NCBI GenBank assembly: GCA_963750995.1
Contig: CAVVST010000003.1
Location: 221,018-285,017 of the forward strand
Direction of reading: 5' to 3'
Length of the DNA stretch: 64,000 bases
Origin: CAVVST01 sp963750995
Lineage (GTDB): Bacteria > Acidobacteriota > Vicinamibacteria > Vicinamibacterales > UBA2999
Below the pieces are notes generated by a model, which saw only the letters and a program-made list of their open reading frames with translations, had not been told where the DNA came from and ran no database searches. Below, piece after piece: positions 46,333 to 55,163 of this stretch. Positions within the stretch are counted from its first letter, which is position 1, and every line of letters starts with the position of its first letter. The position numbers and the translations under genes were made by a program.

Positions 46333-46710
46333 TCAGCGGCCGTAGACGCGGATCTCCCGGCCGTCGGCGAGCATCACGCGCTCGAGCCGGACGATCTTCT
46401 GCCCGTCGGCGAACTGGTAGCCGGTGCCCGTGATCACGTCGCCCAGCTTCACCGTCGTTCGGGTCCAGCCATTGGCCTCCATCCGGTTGAGGGCTGGCCC
46501 TCCGATCAGCCACTTCTCCTTTTGCCCGCCGTCGGCCTGGACCTCGACCGTGATCATCGGGTGCGGGTTCGCCCACACGAACTCCGTCACCGTGCCCTTG
46601 ACCGTCACGAGCCGCGTGCGGCTCACCGGCCACTGGTGATGGGCGGACAGCGGCACTGCCGCAGAGAGCAGCGTCAGCACAAGAAATCCTGGAATCAGTA
46701 CAGCCTTCAT
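46333..46710 (-). CDS. DUF6152 secreted protein
   Basis: 125 residues; AAAGGAGCGCGTTCC precedes the ATG. Signal peptide ends AVPLSA; mature start HHQWPVSRT. Core: VTVKGTVTEFVWANPHPMI, EKWLIGGPALNRMEANGWT, GDVITGTGYQFADGQK, REIRVYGR. Most similar to 45742-46119, a recent inverted duplicate. Located downstream of the epoxide hydrolase on the same strand. Confidence 0.85.
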   Translation of the reverse strand: MKAVLIPGFLVLTLLSAAVPLSAHHQWPVSRTRLVTVKGTVTEFVWANPHPMITVEVQADGGQKEKWLIGGPALNRMEANGWTRTTVKLGDVITGTGYQFADGQKIVRLERVMLADGREIRVYGR

Positions 46711-46802
46711 GGAACGCGCTCCTTTCGTCAGCGATTCTAAGACAGAACCGAGGCCGTACGCGCAATCCGCCCAAACCCAGGACAGAGGGTCCTCCTGCTC
46801 CA

Positions 46803-48035
46803 CTATTTGCGCAGTGATCTGAAGCCGGCGCGAACCTCTTCCGAGAACAGTTGCGGCTGTTCCCATGCCGCAAAGTGCCCGCCTTTCTCAACCTTGTGGT
46901 AGTGGATCAGTTTCGGATACGCCCGCTCCGCCCAGCTCCGCGGGGCTGGATAAAGTTCGTCAGGGAAGACGCTCACGGCAACCGGGATGGAGACGCCTTT
47001 GGCAGTGAAATACCCGAGTTTGCCCCAATTCTCCCAATAGAGACGGGCGCCAGAAAGCGCCGTATTCGTCAACCAGGTGACCGTGATGTTGTCGAGGATG
47101 TCGTCGCGCGTGAGGCCCTCGGCTTTTCCTTGAAAGACGCGTGAGATCAGCTCGTAGCTGCGTGCGTCGTGATCAAGGAAATACGCCGCCAGGCCGACGG
47201 GTGAATCCGCGATTCCGTACAACGTCTGCGGGCGCAGCCCCATCTGGAACCCGTAGGCGATTCCCTTTTGATAGACGAACTGCAGACGCTCGTAAGCGAG
47301 TTTCTCATCGGCTGAGAGACCCGATGGCGCCGGCGCGCCGGAAAAGGCCGCCCCGTCAATGTCGGCTGGAAAGATGCCAGGCATGTTGGTGTGAATGCCG
47401 AGCAATTCCGGGGGTGCCAGGACTCCCATCATGTCGACGACCACCGCGCCCCAATCACCGCCTTGCGCCACGAACTTCTTGTATCCGAGGCGCTTCATCA
47501 GCAGGACCCAGGCACGCGCGATGTGGGGAACATCCCACCCGGTGGTGGTCGGTTTGCCGGAGTATCCGTAGCCCGGCATCGACGGGATCACCAGGTGGAA
47601 GGCATCGGATGCATTTCCGCCGTGTGCGGTGGGATTGGTCAGCGGATCGATGATCTTCATCTGTTCGATGATCGAGCCGGGCCATCCGTGCGTAACGATC
47701 AGCGGCAGCGCATTTTCGTGTTTTGAACGGACGTGAATGAAATGAATGTCCAGTCCATCGATCTCGGTCATGAACTGGGGCAGGGCGTTCATTTTTGCCT
47801 CGATCTTGCGCCAGTCATAATCTGTCGCCCAATAGCGCGCCAGCGCCTGCATCGTCGCGAGCTGCACGCCTTGCGTTGCGTCCCGGACTGTCTCCCTTTC
47901 GGGCCACGCGGTCGTCTTGACGCGCCTGCGCAATTCGGTAAGTTCCGCTTCCGGGACGTTTACACGAAAAGGACGAAGAGCGGTCTTGGCAGCCGCCTGC
48001 TCGCGGCCTTCTTCTGTAGCAATGGCCTGTGCCAT
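46803..48035 (-). CDS. Epoxide hydrolase (microsomal-type alpha/beta hydrolase)
   Basis: 410 residues; GGAGGACACC precedes the ATG. The N-terminal lid domain typical of microsomal epoxide hydrolases (FRVNVPEAELTELRRRV, TAWPERETV, about 20-60) is followed by the alpha/beta core: HGWPGS oxyanion motif, nucleophile Asp in QGGDWGAVV, acidic partner in FPDELYPAP and catalytic His in KGGHFAAWEQP. Converts epoxides to diols; no signal peptide, so cytoplasmic. A 33-36 bp motif just upstream of the start is shared with the gene at 49017-49271. Confidence 0.92.
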   Translation of the reverse strand: MAQAIATEEGREQAAAKTALRPFRVNVPEAELTELRRRVKTTAWPERETVRDATQGVQLATMQALARYWATDYDWRKIEAKMNALPQFMTEIDGLDIHFIHVRSKHENALPLIVTHGWPGSIIEQMKIIDPLTNPTAHGGNASDAFHLVIPSMPGYGYSGKPTTTGWDVPHIARAWVLLMKRLGYKKFVAQGGDWGAVVVDMMGVLAPPELLGIHTNMPGIFPADIDGAAFSGAPAPSGLSADEKLAYERLQFVYQKGIAYGFQMGLRPQTLYGIADSPVGLAAYFLDHDARSYELISRVFQGKAEGLTRDDILDNITVTWLTNTALSGARLYWENWGKLGYFTAKGVSIPVAVSVFPDELYPAPRSWAERAYPKLIHYHKVEKGGHFAAWEQPQLFSEEVRAGFRSLRK

Positions 48036-48051
48036 GGTGTCCTCCCTCTGG

Positions 48052-48088
48052 TTTGAAAAGGTACGAGTGTCCGCGCTCCTGTCCCGCG
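48052..48088 (-). promoter_or_regulatory. Upstream motif shared with 49290-49322
   Basis: Minus strand contains GGACACTCGTAC followed by CTTTTCAAA, ending 17 bases before the epoxide hydrolase ATG. The same block lies 19 bases before the start at 49271. Conserved position suggests a promoter or operator. Confidence 0.4.
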
Positions 48089-48105
48089 CGGCACTGTGAA
48101 CGGCG

Positions 48106-49020
48106 TCATACCTGCAGCTGTAGAGTGAAGCGAGGCGCCGGCATGGTAATCACGGGAGCTTTCCTGGCTCCGAAGTTGAGAAACTCGAGCGTCGCGCGCG
48201 TCTGGGCGTGCAGCGTGATCCGCGTCAAGAAGTAGTTGTCGTCGTCGCTATGGATGTCCGGTTGCGTACCTCGCCATGCGACGTCGTGGCCGCGTCCACC
48301 GGCGCCGTTGACGACGATGTGAATGCCGCGCGCAAAGTCGACCGAACTCGTCTCGGGCTTGTTCCGCGGGCGCGGACCGTAGACGCTCAGGTTGTGATCG
48401 TGTCCGGCCATGGTGAGCGCCGCGAGCGGTACTCCCTGGTCGTCGAATAGCGCCCGCCACAGACCATCGACCTCGTCGATGTCACCGTGCTTGCCGTAGC
48501 TGAGGCGGCTGTGGTGGGCGAACACGAGCTTGGCGCGACCAGGCGTTGCGAGCGCCTGCTTCAACCACTGAAGCCGGCTGGCATCACCCATAGGCCACGG
48601 CGCCTTGTGGTCCTTGCATGGACCGGTGTCGAGGAAGATCAGACGCCACCCGGCGAGGTCGATGTAGTGTTCGTAGCGGCCGCCGGCGGCCTTCGACGTG
48701 TCAATCGGCTGGGCCGAAGCCGGTGGCGGAAACTGTTTCCAGAACCCCTCATAACCCGAGGGGTACCGGCCCCCGTTGGCGCCGAGTTTCATCGTGCGCC
48801 AGCAGTGATTGCCAGGCGTGTGGCAGACCTTCGACACGTCGCTCCCCATCTCGGCGAGCATCAACTGGAACTCCTCGGGCGTGCCGTCGTTGTAGACGTC
48901 GCCACCGTAGACGATCAGGTCGGGCGCGGCGTTGGCGCGGATCCACCGCATCAGCGGTCCCTGCACTCCGTTCACGTCGCGGCCGTAGCCGTCGGCTGAG
49001 TAGAAGACGACCGCCATCAC
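48106..49020 (-). CDS. Calcineurin-like metallophosphoesterase
   Basis: 304 residues, start GTG-ATG overlapping the previous stop. Metal-site motifs in order: SADGYGRD in place of the usual D-x-H, GGDVYNDG, PGNHCW, FAHHSR and AGHDHN. The altered first motif may still bind metal through its Asp. No signal peptide. Substrate unknown; the family covers phosphodiesterases and phosphatases. Translation is coupled to the small upstream gene. Confidence 0.85.
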   Translation of the reverse strand: MMAVVFYSADGYGRDVNGVQGPLMRWIRANAAPDLIVYGGDVYNDGTPEEFQLMLAEMGSDVSKVCHTPGNHCWRTMKLGANGGRYPSGYEGFWKQFPPPASAQPIDTSKAAGGRYEHYIDLAGWRLIFLDTGPCKDHKAPWPMGDASRLQWLKQALATPGRAKLVFAHHSRLSYGKHGDIDEVDGLWRALFDDQGVPLAALTMAGHDHNLSVYGPRPRNKPETSSVDFARGIHIVVNGAGGRGHDVAWRGTQPDIHSDDDNYFLTRITLHAQTRATLEFLNFGARKAPVITMPAPRFTLQLQV

Positions 49021-49271
49021 GCACCCGCCTTCCGCGGCGCCGGACGCGACGGCGCGTTGGCTTCGAGGGACTTCGCCACCGGCCGCGGGGTGGGGTCGAT
49101 GAGCACGGTCGCCTCACCGAACGCTCCACTGCGCACCAGCTCGATGGCGTCCTCGACCAGCTGCTTGGGCGACGCCGACTGGTACGAGACCAGCGTCAAG
49201 TCGCCCTGGTCATTTTCGAAGGTCAGCTGGCAATCGCCGGTTTCGTCGTACGACACGTGAAAACGCGCCAC
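49017..49271 (-). CDS. Small protein of unknown function
   Basis: 84 residues from GTG after GGAAGAGGGACC; an in-frame GTG at 49325 is less well placed. Sequence begins VARFHVSYDETGDCQLTFEN, a beta-strand-like region, then a Pro/Arg/Ala tail. Overlaps the phosphoesterase gene (stop and start intertwined), so it may be a partner of that enzyme. Not recognised. Confidence 0.6.
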   Translation of the reverse strand: MARFHVSYDETGDCQLTFENDQGDLTLVSYQSASPKQLVEDAIELVRSGAFGEATVLIDPTPRPVAKSLEANAPSRPAPRKAGA

Positions 49272-49289
49272 GGTCCCTCTTCCTTTGAA

Positions 49290-49322
49290 TTTGAAAGTAC
49301 GAGTGTCCACATTCCTGCCCGC
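49290..49322 (-). promoter_or_regulatory. Upstream motif shared with 48052-48088
   Basis: Minus strand contains GGACACTCGTAC then TTTCAAA, 19 bases before the start at 49271; same block and geometry as upstream of the epoxide hydrolase. Confidence 0.4.
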
Positions 49323-49325
49323 CAC

Positions 49326-49857
49326 TCGTCGCGGCGGTCACCAAGGACTGTGACCGCCACAGGCGAATGACGCGTTCGCCTCGGGAATTTCGCCGGCTGG
49401 GAATGAGTTGGACTCGGCGAGCACACGGCGTGCCCGCTGGGGTGGGCTCACTTCTGCAATCGCAAAGTGCAGGGTTCGGTTGCCGCTTCGACCCCTCATG
49501 TCACGATACGGTTGAAGTTCCTGCACACCTTACCCTGACCCAGCCGACGCGGCGACCCGACGACTCATGTTCGTGAAGGTGTTCGCGATGATTCTGCATA
49601 TCAACCGCGGTGAAATCGTCTCAGACTGAATCTGCTTCGATCATCGACAACGTTTCCAGTGGAGCTGGCGAGGTGGATGGTGTTCGATTCGCTGTCTGGT
49701 TCAACCGACCTCACGCATGGTCGTTCGCGTCTCGACGGTTTCGGGCTCATGAGTGGCCCGGTGAGCTCGCAGCGCGCGAGCCGTTCCACAGCAGTACGCG
49801 CGGGAACCGTATGGCCCACGCGCCGGCGCCTTCAGGAACGGACGAAGGGAGGGCATT
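49326..49857. other. Intergenic region, no gene recognised
   Basis: 532 bp between divergent genes. Short frames exist on both strands (for example a minus-strand reading of RSGNRTLHFAIAEVSPPQ) without ribosome sites or recognisable families. GAAGGGAGGGCATT precedes the start at 49858. It may hold long upstream regulation for the OmpA-type gene or a decayed gene. Confidence 0.35.
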
Positions 49858-51030
49858 GTGGCCACTAGTCTCATTACTCAGCTGATCAACGACTTCAAAG
49901 GCGACACGCTCAGCACGGCTGCTTCGGCAATCGGAGAAACTCCAGCGCGAACAGAGAACGCGCTCGGTAGCGTGCTGCCGGCGTTGATCAGTGGCCTCGC
50001 CAACAAGGCGTCAACCTCTGGCCAGGCCACCGATCTTCTCGACATCATCAGGAGCAATGATCTGGACTCGGGCAGGTTGGCCGACGCGGCCACTGCGCTC
50101 AAGGATCCTGGCCGCATCACAGGACTGGGTAACACCGGGCGGTTCTTGATGGAGTCGATCTTCGGTGGACGTGCAGGATCACTCGCTGATTGGGCGGCCT
50201 CACGCTCCGGTATCAGCCGTTCGTCGGCGTCTTCGCTCCTGAACCTGTCCTTGCCGATCGTCCTTGGCATGATAGGCAAGCGCGTGAAGAGCGCCGGATG
50301 GAGCGCATCGAACCTGATGGCACTGCTCGAGGAGCAGCGGTCGTCGCTGCCGGATATGCCGGGGCTTGCGGCCGCCCTCAACCCCGACGCGGGGCGCGTC
50401 GAAACCTACAAGAGGGCAAGTGCGCCCTACGTGAGCACCCCGGAGCGTGAGCGTGTGCACGCCGCTCCGGTTGTCCATCAGCCCGTGCCCACATCGCGGC
50501 GAGCCTGGCTCTGGACCCTGCCGCTGGTGTTCCTGATTCCGCTGTTCACGTATCTGATCACGCGTGGCGACGAGCCGCGGCGCGTAGCCGAGACGACGAC
50601 GGCGCCGCAAGTAGCGATCCCGAGAGCGCCGAGCCCGGAACCGTCGAAGCCCGTGGGGACGAGTGGCTTCTTCTCGTCACGGGTTGTCCGTGAATCCGGT
50701 CCGTATCGGATCGAATTCCAAGCCGGCTCGTCTGGTATCACGTCGGCATCGGAGAACGAGCTGCGTGACGCCGCCGCCGTCCTCAACGCCAATGTGCGGA
50801 CACGTGCCGACATCAACGGTTACACCGGTAATGCCGGCGACGCCGAGGCTAACCGCAGGCTGTCGGAGGCGGATGCGACGGCCATGATGAACAAGCTCGT
50901 CAGCCTCGGAGTAGATCGCTCGCGCCTGAAGGCACAGGGGTACGGCGAGGAGGCACCGGTGGCCGACAACACCACGGCGGAGGGCCGGCAGCGCAATCGT
51001 CGTGTCGAAATCCGCGTGATGACCGAATAG
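49858..51030 (+). CDS. DUF937-OmpA fusion envelope protein
   Basis: 390 residues from GTG after GGGAGGGCATT. Residues 1-165 form a DUF937 (YidB-like) helical domain (SLITQLINDFKGD, LGSVLPALISGLANKA). A single membrane helix, WLWTLPLVFLIPLFTYLI, lies near 218-235. The C-terminal 120 residues are an OmpA peptidoglycan-binding domain (IEFQAGSSGITSASENELRD, INGYTGNAGDAEANRRLSE, ADNTTAEGRQRNRRVEIRV). Probably inner-membrane anchored with the OmpA domain gripping the wall. Confidence 0.9.
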   Translation: MATSLITQLINDFKGDTLSTAASAIGETPARTENALGSVLPALISGLANKASTSGQATDLLDIIRSNDLDSGRLADAATALKDPGRITGLGNTGRFLMESIFGGRAGSLADWAASRSGISRSSASSLLNLSLPIVLGMIGKRVKSAGWSASNLMALLEEQRSSLPDMPGLAAALNPDAGRVETYKRASAPYVSTPERERVHAAPVVHQPVPTSRRAWLWTLPLVFLIPLFTYLITRGDEPRRVAETTTAPQVAIPRAPSPEPSKPVGTSGFFSSRVVRESGPYRIEFQAGSSGITSASENELRDAAAVLNANVRTRADINGYTGNAGDAEANRRLSEADATAMMNKLVSLGVDRSRLKAQGYGEEAPVADNTTAEGRQRNRRVEIRVMTE

Positions 51031-51053
51031 GTAGCGCTCGACCTGTCTCTCAG

Positions 51054-51082
51054 GGAGCGGACAAACGGTGCTTGCCCGCTCC
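51054..51082. terminator. Bidirectional hairpin between convergent genes
   Basis: GGAGCGG-a-CAA and TTG-c-CCGCTCC pair (7+3 bp with one mismatch) around a 7-nt loop, between the OmpA-type gene and the YcaQ-type gene. Confidence 0.6.
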
Positions 51083-51108
51083 TTGGACCGCACCGAGATC
51101 CCGCCGCG

Positions 51109-52191
51109 TCAGTCGGCGAGGCCGAGAAACGTGCCCAAACGAGCGCGCTCGTCGGCAAGTGCCTGGCCGAATCGACGATCGCGTGGCGGCTTCCCGGCGA
51201 CGTAGTCAGCATCGATGGTCAAGATGCCGCCGGCGACCGACACGTTCGCCCAGCCTATGACGCCTTCGCGCCACAACAGGGGCAGCGCATAGTAGCCCCA
51301 CCGGCGTTTCGGCACTGGCGTATACGCCTCGAATCGATACGCCCAGTTCCACAGCAGCTCGAACCGTCGTCGGTCCCAGACCACGGGATCGAATGGCGCC
51401 AGTAGACGGACGGTGTCGTCCGGTTCGGCGACACCTGGCTTTTCGCTGGCCGGCCAGTACCAGTCGACGCCGTCGACACGCGCATGCGCGAGCCGGTGTC
51501 GCGCGCGTTGCAGCGCACCGGTGAGCTCGCTGCTCCATTGCGGAACCGCGTATCGCAGGCGCCGGACTGCATACGACAGGCTCGCGGCCGGTAGCGGCGC
51601 ATAGACGTTCACGACCACCTCGACCAGCGCGTCGAGGCGGCGGCGGCGCTCGCGTGGGTCCAATCGGCCAGGACCGGGCTCGTTCAACCCGTAGATTCTG
51701 ATGCCGGCCTCGCGGCGCACGACACGCAGCAGGCCGCGGTAATGCATCGCATCCAGGAGATGGGTCGTCGCGCTCGACGAGCCACCCCAATAGTTCGTCA
51801 CGCTGCCGAGCGAGAAATGATCGTCAACCTCGCGCGGGTGCACAGGACCGCGAACGCGAATGAACTCCAGCAGGCCCTTGACGTGCCTGCCGCGGGTGAC
51901 GCTCCACGGCGCCTGACCACGGCGAGGATGCATCAGGCGGAACACGCGCTCGGTGACAAAGCCGTAGTTGATGAAGAAGTCCTCGTGGACCCCCAGGCGG
52001 GGGTACTGGCGCTCCAGGTCGCCCGCGCGGTAGTTCGTCACCCGGTGCCGCAGTGTCAGATCCTGAGCGCGGGCCGGCGCTCGAATCGGATCGGCCTGCA
52101 CGAACCCGAATGCATCGAGCGCCTTCCGCAGGGACGTCGGCGGAAAGAGGCTCCGCGTGACTGCGTGTCGGCGCAGTTCGTCGATGGTCAA
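51109..52191 (-). CDS. YcaQ/AlkX-type winged-helix DNA glycosylase
   Basis: 360 residues. The catalytic Q-x-D motif is seen in FGFVQADPIRAPARAQD, followed by LRHRVTNYRAGDLERQYPR and HEDFFINYGFV, typical of the HTH_42 crosslink-repair glycosylases. Later WYWPASEK, VRLLAPFDPVVWDRRR and PLLWREGVIGWANV are also family features. Cytoplasmic; removes bulky or crosslinked alkylated bases. Adjacent to the cupin gene (6 bp). Confidence 0.9.
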   Translation of the reverse strand: MTIDELRRHAVTRSLFPPTSLRKALDAFGFVQADPIRAPARAQDLTLRHRVTNYRAGDLERQYPRLGVHEDFFINYGFVTERVFRLMHPRRGQAPWSVTRGRHVKGLLEFIRVRGPVHPREVDDHFSLGSVTNYWGGSSSATTHLLDAMHYRGLLRVVRREAGIRIYGLNEPGPGRLDPRERRRRLDALVEVVVNVYAPLPAASLSYAVRRLRYAVPQWSSELTGALQRARHRLAHARVDGVDWYWPASEKPGVAEPDDTVRLLAPFDPVVWDRRRFELLWNWAYRFEAYTPVPKRRWGYYALPLLWREGVIGWANVSVAGGILTIDADYVAGKPPRDRRFGQALADERARLGTFLGLAD

Positions 52192-52197
52192 TCGACG

Positions 52198-52848
52198 TCA
52201 ATTATCACGGAGGGGCGGACACGGCGCGTTAGAGTAGCCGGAGCGGAACGGCACGACGGCACCCGACGCTGGATCGAACTTGTGCCGCCAGACGCACGCG
52301 GTGTCGTTAGCCAGGAGATGGATGGAAATCGACGGCTCGTCCGACACCGTCTGTACGTAGTGAATGTCCTCGGCCGGCGGCAACAGCGTGTAGAACTCGC
52401 CGGCGCCAAGCGTCCGCTGGGTGGTCAGTTCCAGGTCGGCGCGCGTCGGGTCGCTCCCGTCGTCGCGCCGCTCGTAAATCGTCTCGTTCTGACGGCCTCG
52501 GTAGATGCCGACGATCCCCCAGGCGAGGTGGTCGTGGACCGGCGTCGCCGCGGCGACCGGGACGACGAGAGAGAACAGGCACAGCGAGCCGTCGTGAGCG
52601 CGATACAGGGCGTATTGGGCGATGCCGCCTCCCATCCTGCTCCGCTCGTCGGGCCGCGCGCACGAGTCGGGCAGCCAGCCGTCGGCGGCCAGCAGCTTCG
52701 CGAACGCGGGGCGAAGCGCATCGACGCGCTCCGCATCGCTCGGGATCGTGCGGCGAAGGCGTTCGGTCTCCTCAATCAGCGCGCGGATCTCGTGCGTGTC
52801 AACCAGATATCCAAACCCCTCGGTACGGAAGTGGCCCATGTCGCACAT
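52198..52848 (-). CDS. Cysteine dioxygenase-like cupin protein
   Basis: 216 residues; GGAGGCGTTCG precedes the ATG. Cupin iron ligands: His-x-His in TPVHDHLAWGIVG and His in EDIHYVQTV. The pattern VHDHLAWGIVGIYRGRQ fits the cysteine-dioxygenase-like family of thiol dioxygenases. Probably oxidises a small thiol with Fe(II) and O2; which thiol is unknown. Confidence 0.82.
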   Translation of the reverse strand: MCDMGHFRTEGFGYLVDTHEIRALIEETERLRRTIPSDAERVDALRPAFAKLLAADGWLPDSCARPDERSRMGGGIAQYALYRAHDGSLCLFSLVVPVAAATPVHDHLAWGIVGIYRGRQNETIYERRDDGSDPTRADLELTTQRTLGAGEFYTLLPPAEDIHYVQTVSDEPSISIHLLANDTACVWRHKFDPASGAVVPFRSGYSNAPCPPLRDN

Positions 52849-52935
52849 CGAACGCCTCCGCGGTTACAGGATTGAGCAGAAAGAGAAGCTGCGTCAGAAC
52901 GAGCGGTGCATTGTGCAGCACATCGAGCGGGCAGT

Positions 52936-54249
52936 TCAAGACACTGGGCCGGTTATGGCGCGCCAGCGCCGCGCCGTCGCCAGATAGAACAGTAGACCGC
53001 CTGTGGCCGCGATGGCCACGAGCAGGGCGTCAGATGCGTTGCTGCTCGAGAACAGCCAGCCAATCAGAGCCAGCGCCACGACGGCGACGATGTTGCCGGC
53101 GGGCGCGATGAACTGCGCCGGCCGGTCAGCCCTCCGGCGCAGCATCGGGAGCGCCGCACAGGTGACAGCGTAGGTCGTCAGTCGAATCACCGTGCTGAGC
53201 CGCGCCGCGGTGAGGAACGTGCCGGTAACGGTCAGCAGCGCGACGCCGATCGCCGTGACAACGATCGCGACATGCGGCGTGCGGAAGCGGACGTGGGTCG
53301 CCACCAGGGTTGGCGGCAGCTGCCCCTGCTCCGCCATTGCGAAGAGGAGTCGCGAGCCGGCAAGCAGCACGGCATTGAGCGTGCCGAGAATCGAGACGAG
53401 CGCGCCGACGGCGATGAACGCCGCGCCGGAGCCGCCGAAGATGCGCGCGCCAACGTCGGCCAGCGGACGCGACGACACGGCGAGATCCGGGACGACGCCG
53501 ATCGACACCGCCTGAATCGCGACGTAGAGGACGGTGGCCATCGCCGTGCCGATGATCAGCGCGAAGGGCAGATCGCGGCGCGGGTCGCGCGCCTCGCCCG
53601 CCGGGATGACCGCATTCTCGAACCCGGTAAACGCGAACACGAGCAGCAGCACCGCCGACGAAAAGCCCGCGTAGGTCGCCGGGCCCGCGGCCGAGTATGC
53701 CGCGGGGTCGATGAAGAAGCTGCCGCCGATGACCAAGAACAGCAGCGGCAACAGTTTCCCGAGTGTGAAGACATTGTTGAAGGTCGCCGCCTGCCGCACC
53801 CCGCGAACATTGACGATCGTCAGGGCGAGCACGACGGCGACGATTGACGCCGTCCGGGCGGGGCCGGGCGCCGACACCGGCAAGAACGCGCCGAGATAGT
53901 CAGCAAAGAGATTGCAGAGCGCCGCAAAGCCGGTGAGCCGCGCCAGCCAGGCGAGCCAGCCGATCTCGAAGCCGACGAGGGGGCCGAAGGTCGCGCGTCC
54001 GTAAAGATACAGCCCGCCGGTTTCGGTGAAGCGGCTGCTCACCTCGGCGAAGCACAGGATGATCAGGAAGATTGCGACCGCGCAGGCGACGTAGGCGAGG
54101 AGACTGTAGTCAGCAGCGAGCGTGTACACGCGCGACGGCAGCCCGAAGATGCCGGCGCCGACGGTCACATTGAGGACGAGCGCGACCAGGTCCCACTTCC
54201 GGATCGCGCGAAGCAGCCCGGTCCCGGCGGCCGGTTCCGTACGCGTCAT
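52936..54249 (-). CDS. APC-family amino acid permease
   Basis: 437 residues with about 12 membrane helices. The first helix motif VGAGIFGLP is characteristic of the APC superfamily, and FTGFENAVIPAGEARDPRRD matches the conserved loop after helix 6. Short cytoplasmic ends. Likely proton-coupled amino acid uptake or exchange; substrate not predictable. Confidence 0.9.
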   Translation of the reverse strand: MTRTEPAAGTGLLRAIRKWDLVALVLNVTVGAGIFGLPSRVYTLAADYSLLAYVACAVAIFLIILCFAEVSSRFTETGGLYLYGRATFGPLVGFEIGWLAWLARLTGFAALCNLFADYLGAFLPVSAPGPARTASIVAVVLALTIVNVRGVRQAATFNNVFTLGKLLPLLFLVIGGSFFIDPAAYSAAGPATYAGFSSAVLLLVFAFTGFENAVIPAGEARDPRRDLPFALIIGTAMATVLYVAIQAVSIGVVPDLAVSSRPLADVGARIFGGSGAAFIAVGALVSILGTLNAVLLAGSRLLFAMAEQGQLPPTLVATHVRFRTPHVAIVVTAIGVALLTVTGTFLTAARLSTVIRLTTYAVTCAALPMLRRRADRPAQFIAPAGNIVAVVALALIGWLFSSSNASDALLVAIAATGGLLFYLATARRWRAITGPVS

Positions 54250-54337
54250 GCCGAAGCACTGACTCTACCCGCAGTCCCTCGCGGCGCAAAGAGATGGTAT
54301 GGTGCCTCCAACGTCCAGCCGCTATAATCGCGCGTTC

Positions 54338-54748
54338 ATGGACACGTTCGGTACCGATGACAACACGGAATTGAAGTTGCGGCTCGGCGGGTATCTGCAG
54401 CCGAACCAGCAGTTGCATCGCAACGTGTTGTTCGAGCAGCTTTTCGCGTCGATTCCGAAGGATCCACAGGTCGCCGTCCTGATCTACAACGCGGAGATTG
54501 CTCCCGGCGGCTATACCAACTGGCATTGCCACAACGGCCCGACGTTTTTCGTCGCGTTGCAGGGTATCTTCGAAGCGCACTTCGATGACGGCTTCGTCCT
54601 GAACGCAAGAGCCGGCGACGTCTACTCGGAGCCGATTGGTCGGTTCCACCGTGGACACAACCCGCATCGGGAGCTGCCCTACCTGTGCATCGCCTTTTGT
54701 CTCACCTCACCCGATCTTCCGCACGTAACGAATCGAGAGATGCCCTGA
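54338..54748 (+). CDS. Small single-domain cupin protein
   Basis: 136 residues from the ATG at 54338 (an in-frame ATG at 54299 is an alternative). Cupin motif: TNWHCHNGPTFFVALQGIFE, then DVYSEPIGRFHRGHNP, giving His, His and a later His for metal binding. No signal peptide. Member of the broad cupin-2 group; function unknown. Confidence 0.75.
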   Translation: MDTFGTDDNTELKLRLGGYLQPNQQLHRNVLFEQLFASIPKDPQVAVLIYNAEIAPGGYTNWHCHNGPTFFVALQGIFEAHFDDGFVLNARAGDVYSEPIGRFHRGHNPHRELPYLCIAFCLTSPDLPHVTNREMP

Positions 54749-54753
54749 CATCC

Positions 54754-55031
54754 GCCGTAGCTCGCCTGAACTGACGCGAGCGAGGCCTCGCTAGTACCTG
54801 CAGGGTCATCACGGCATTGCGAACCAGCGAGATCACGTTCACGCCGCCGGTCAAGCCGCAGCAGCCTGCAAACAGGACGTCCACTTTGTGCGTGCCTGGC
54901 CCGATGGAGGCGAAAAAGCTATACGCCACCATCCGCGTCAGATTCTTGTCGGTTTCCTCAGGGTCCCACACGACTGGCGCCTGAACGGTCGGTACCGAAT
55001 AAGGACGCGCGGGTGACGCGAAGCGCGTCAA
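54754..55031 (-). other. Possible gene fragment
   Basis: The minus strand reads PYSVPTVQAPVVWDPEETDK then MVAYSFFASIGPGTHKVDVL, beta-rich and protein-like, ending shortly after a Cys-Cys pair (FAGCCGLTGG). There is no ribosome site and no signal peptide, and the tail is low-quality Arg-rich sequence. It may be the C-terminal remnant of a secreted protein. The 130 bp to the next gene show nothing. Confidence 0.35.
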
Positions 55032-55163
55032 TCACTGCCGATAAAGCCGCTGTCTGTTGCCGCTGACTCGGGTATCAGAGGAAAGAGCCAGCGAAGGAGG
55101 GAAGAGAAGTGGCGCCAAACTCCTCGACTCGGCACCCCTTCTCCGCCCGGCTGTTGACCGTTC

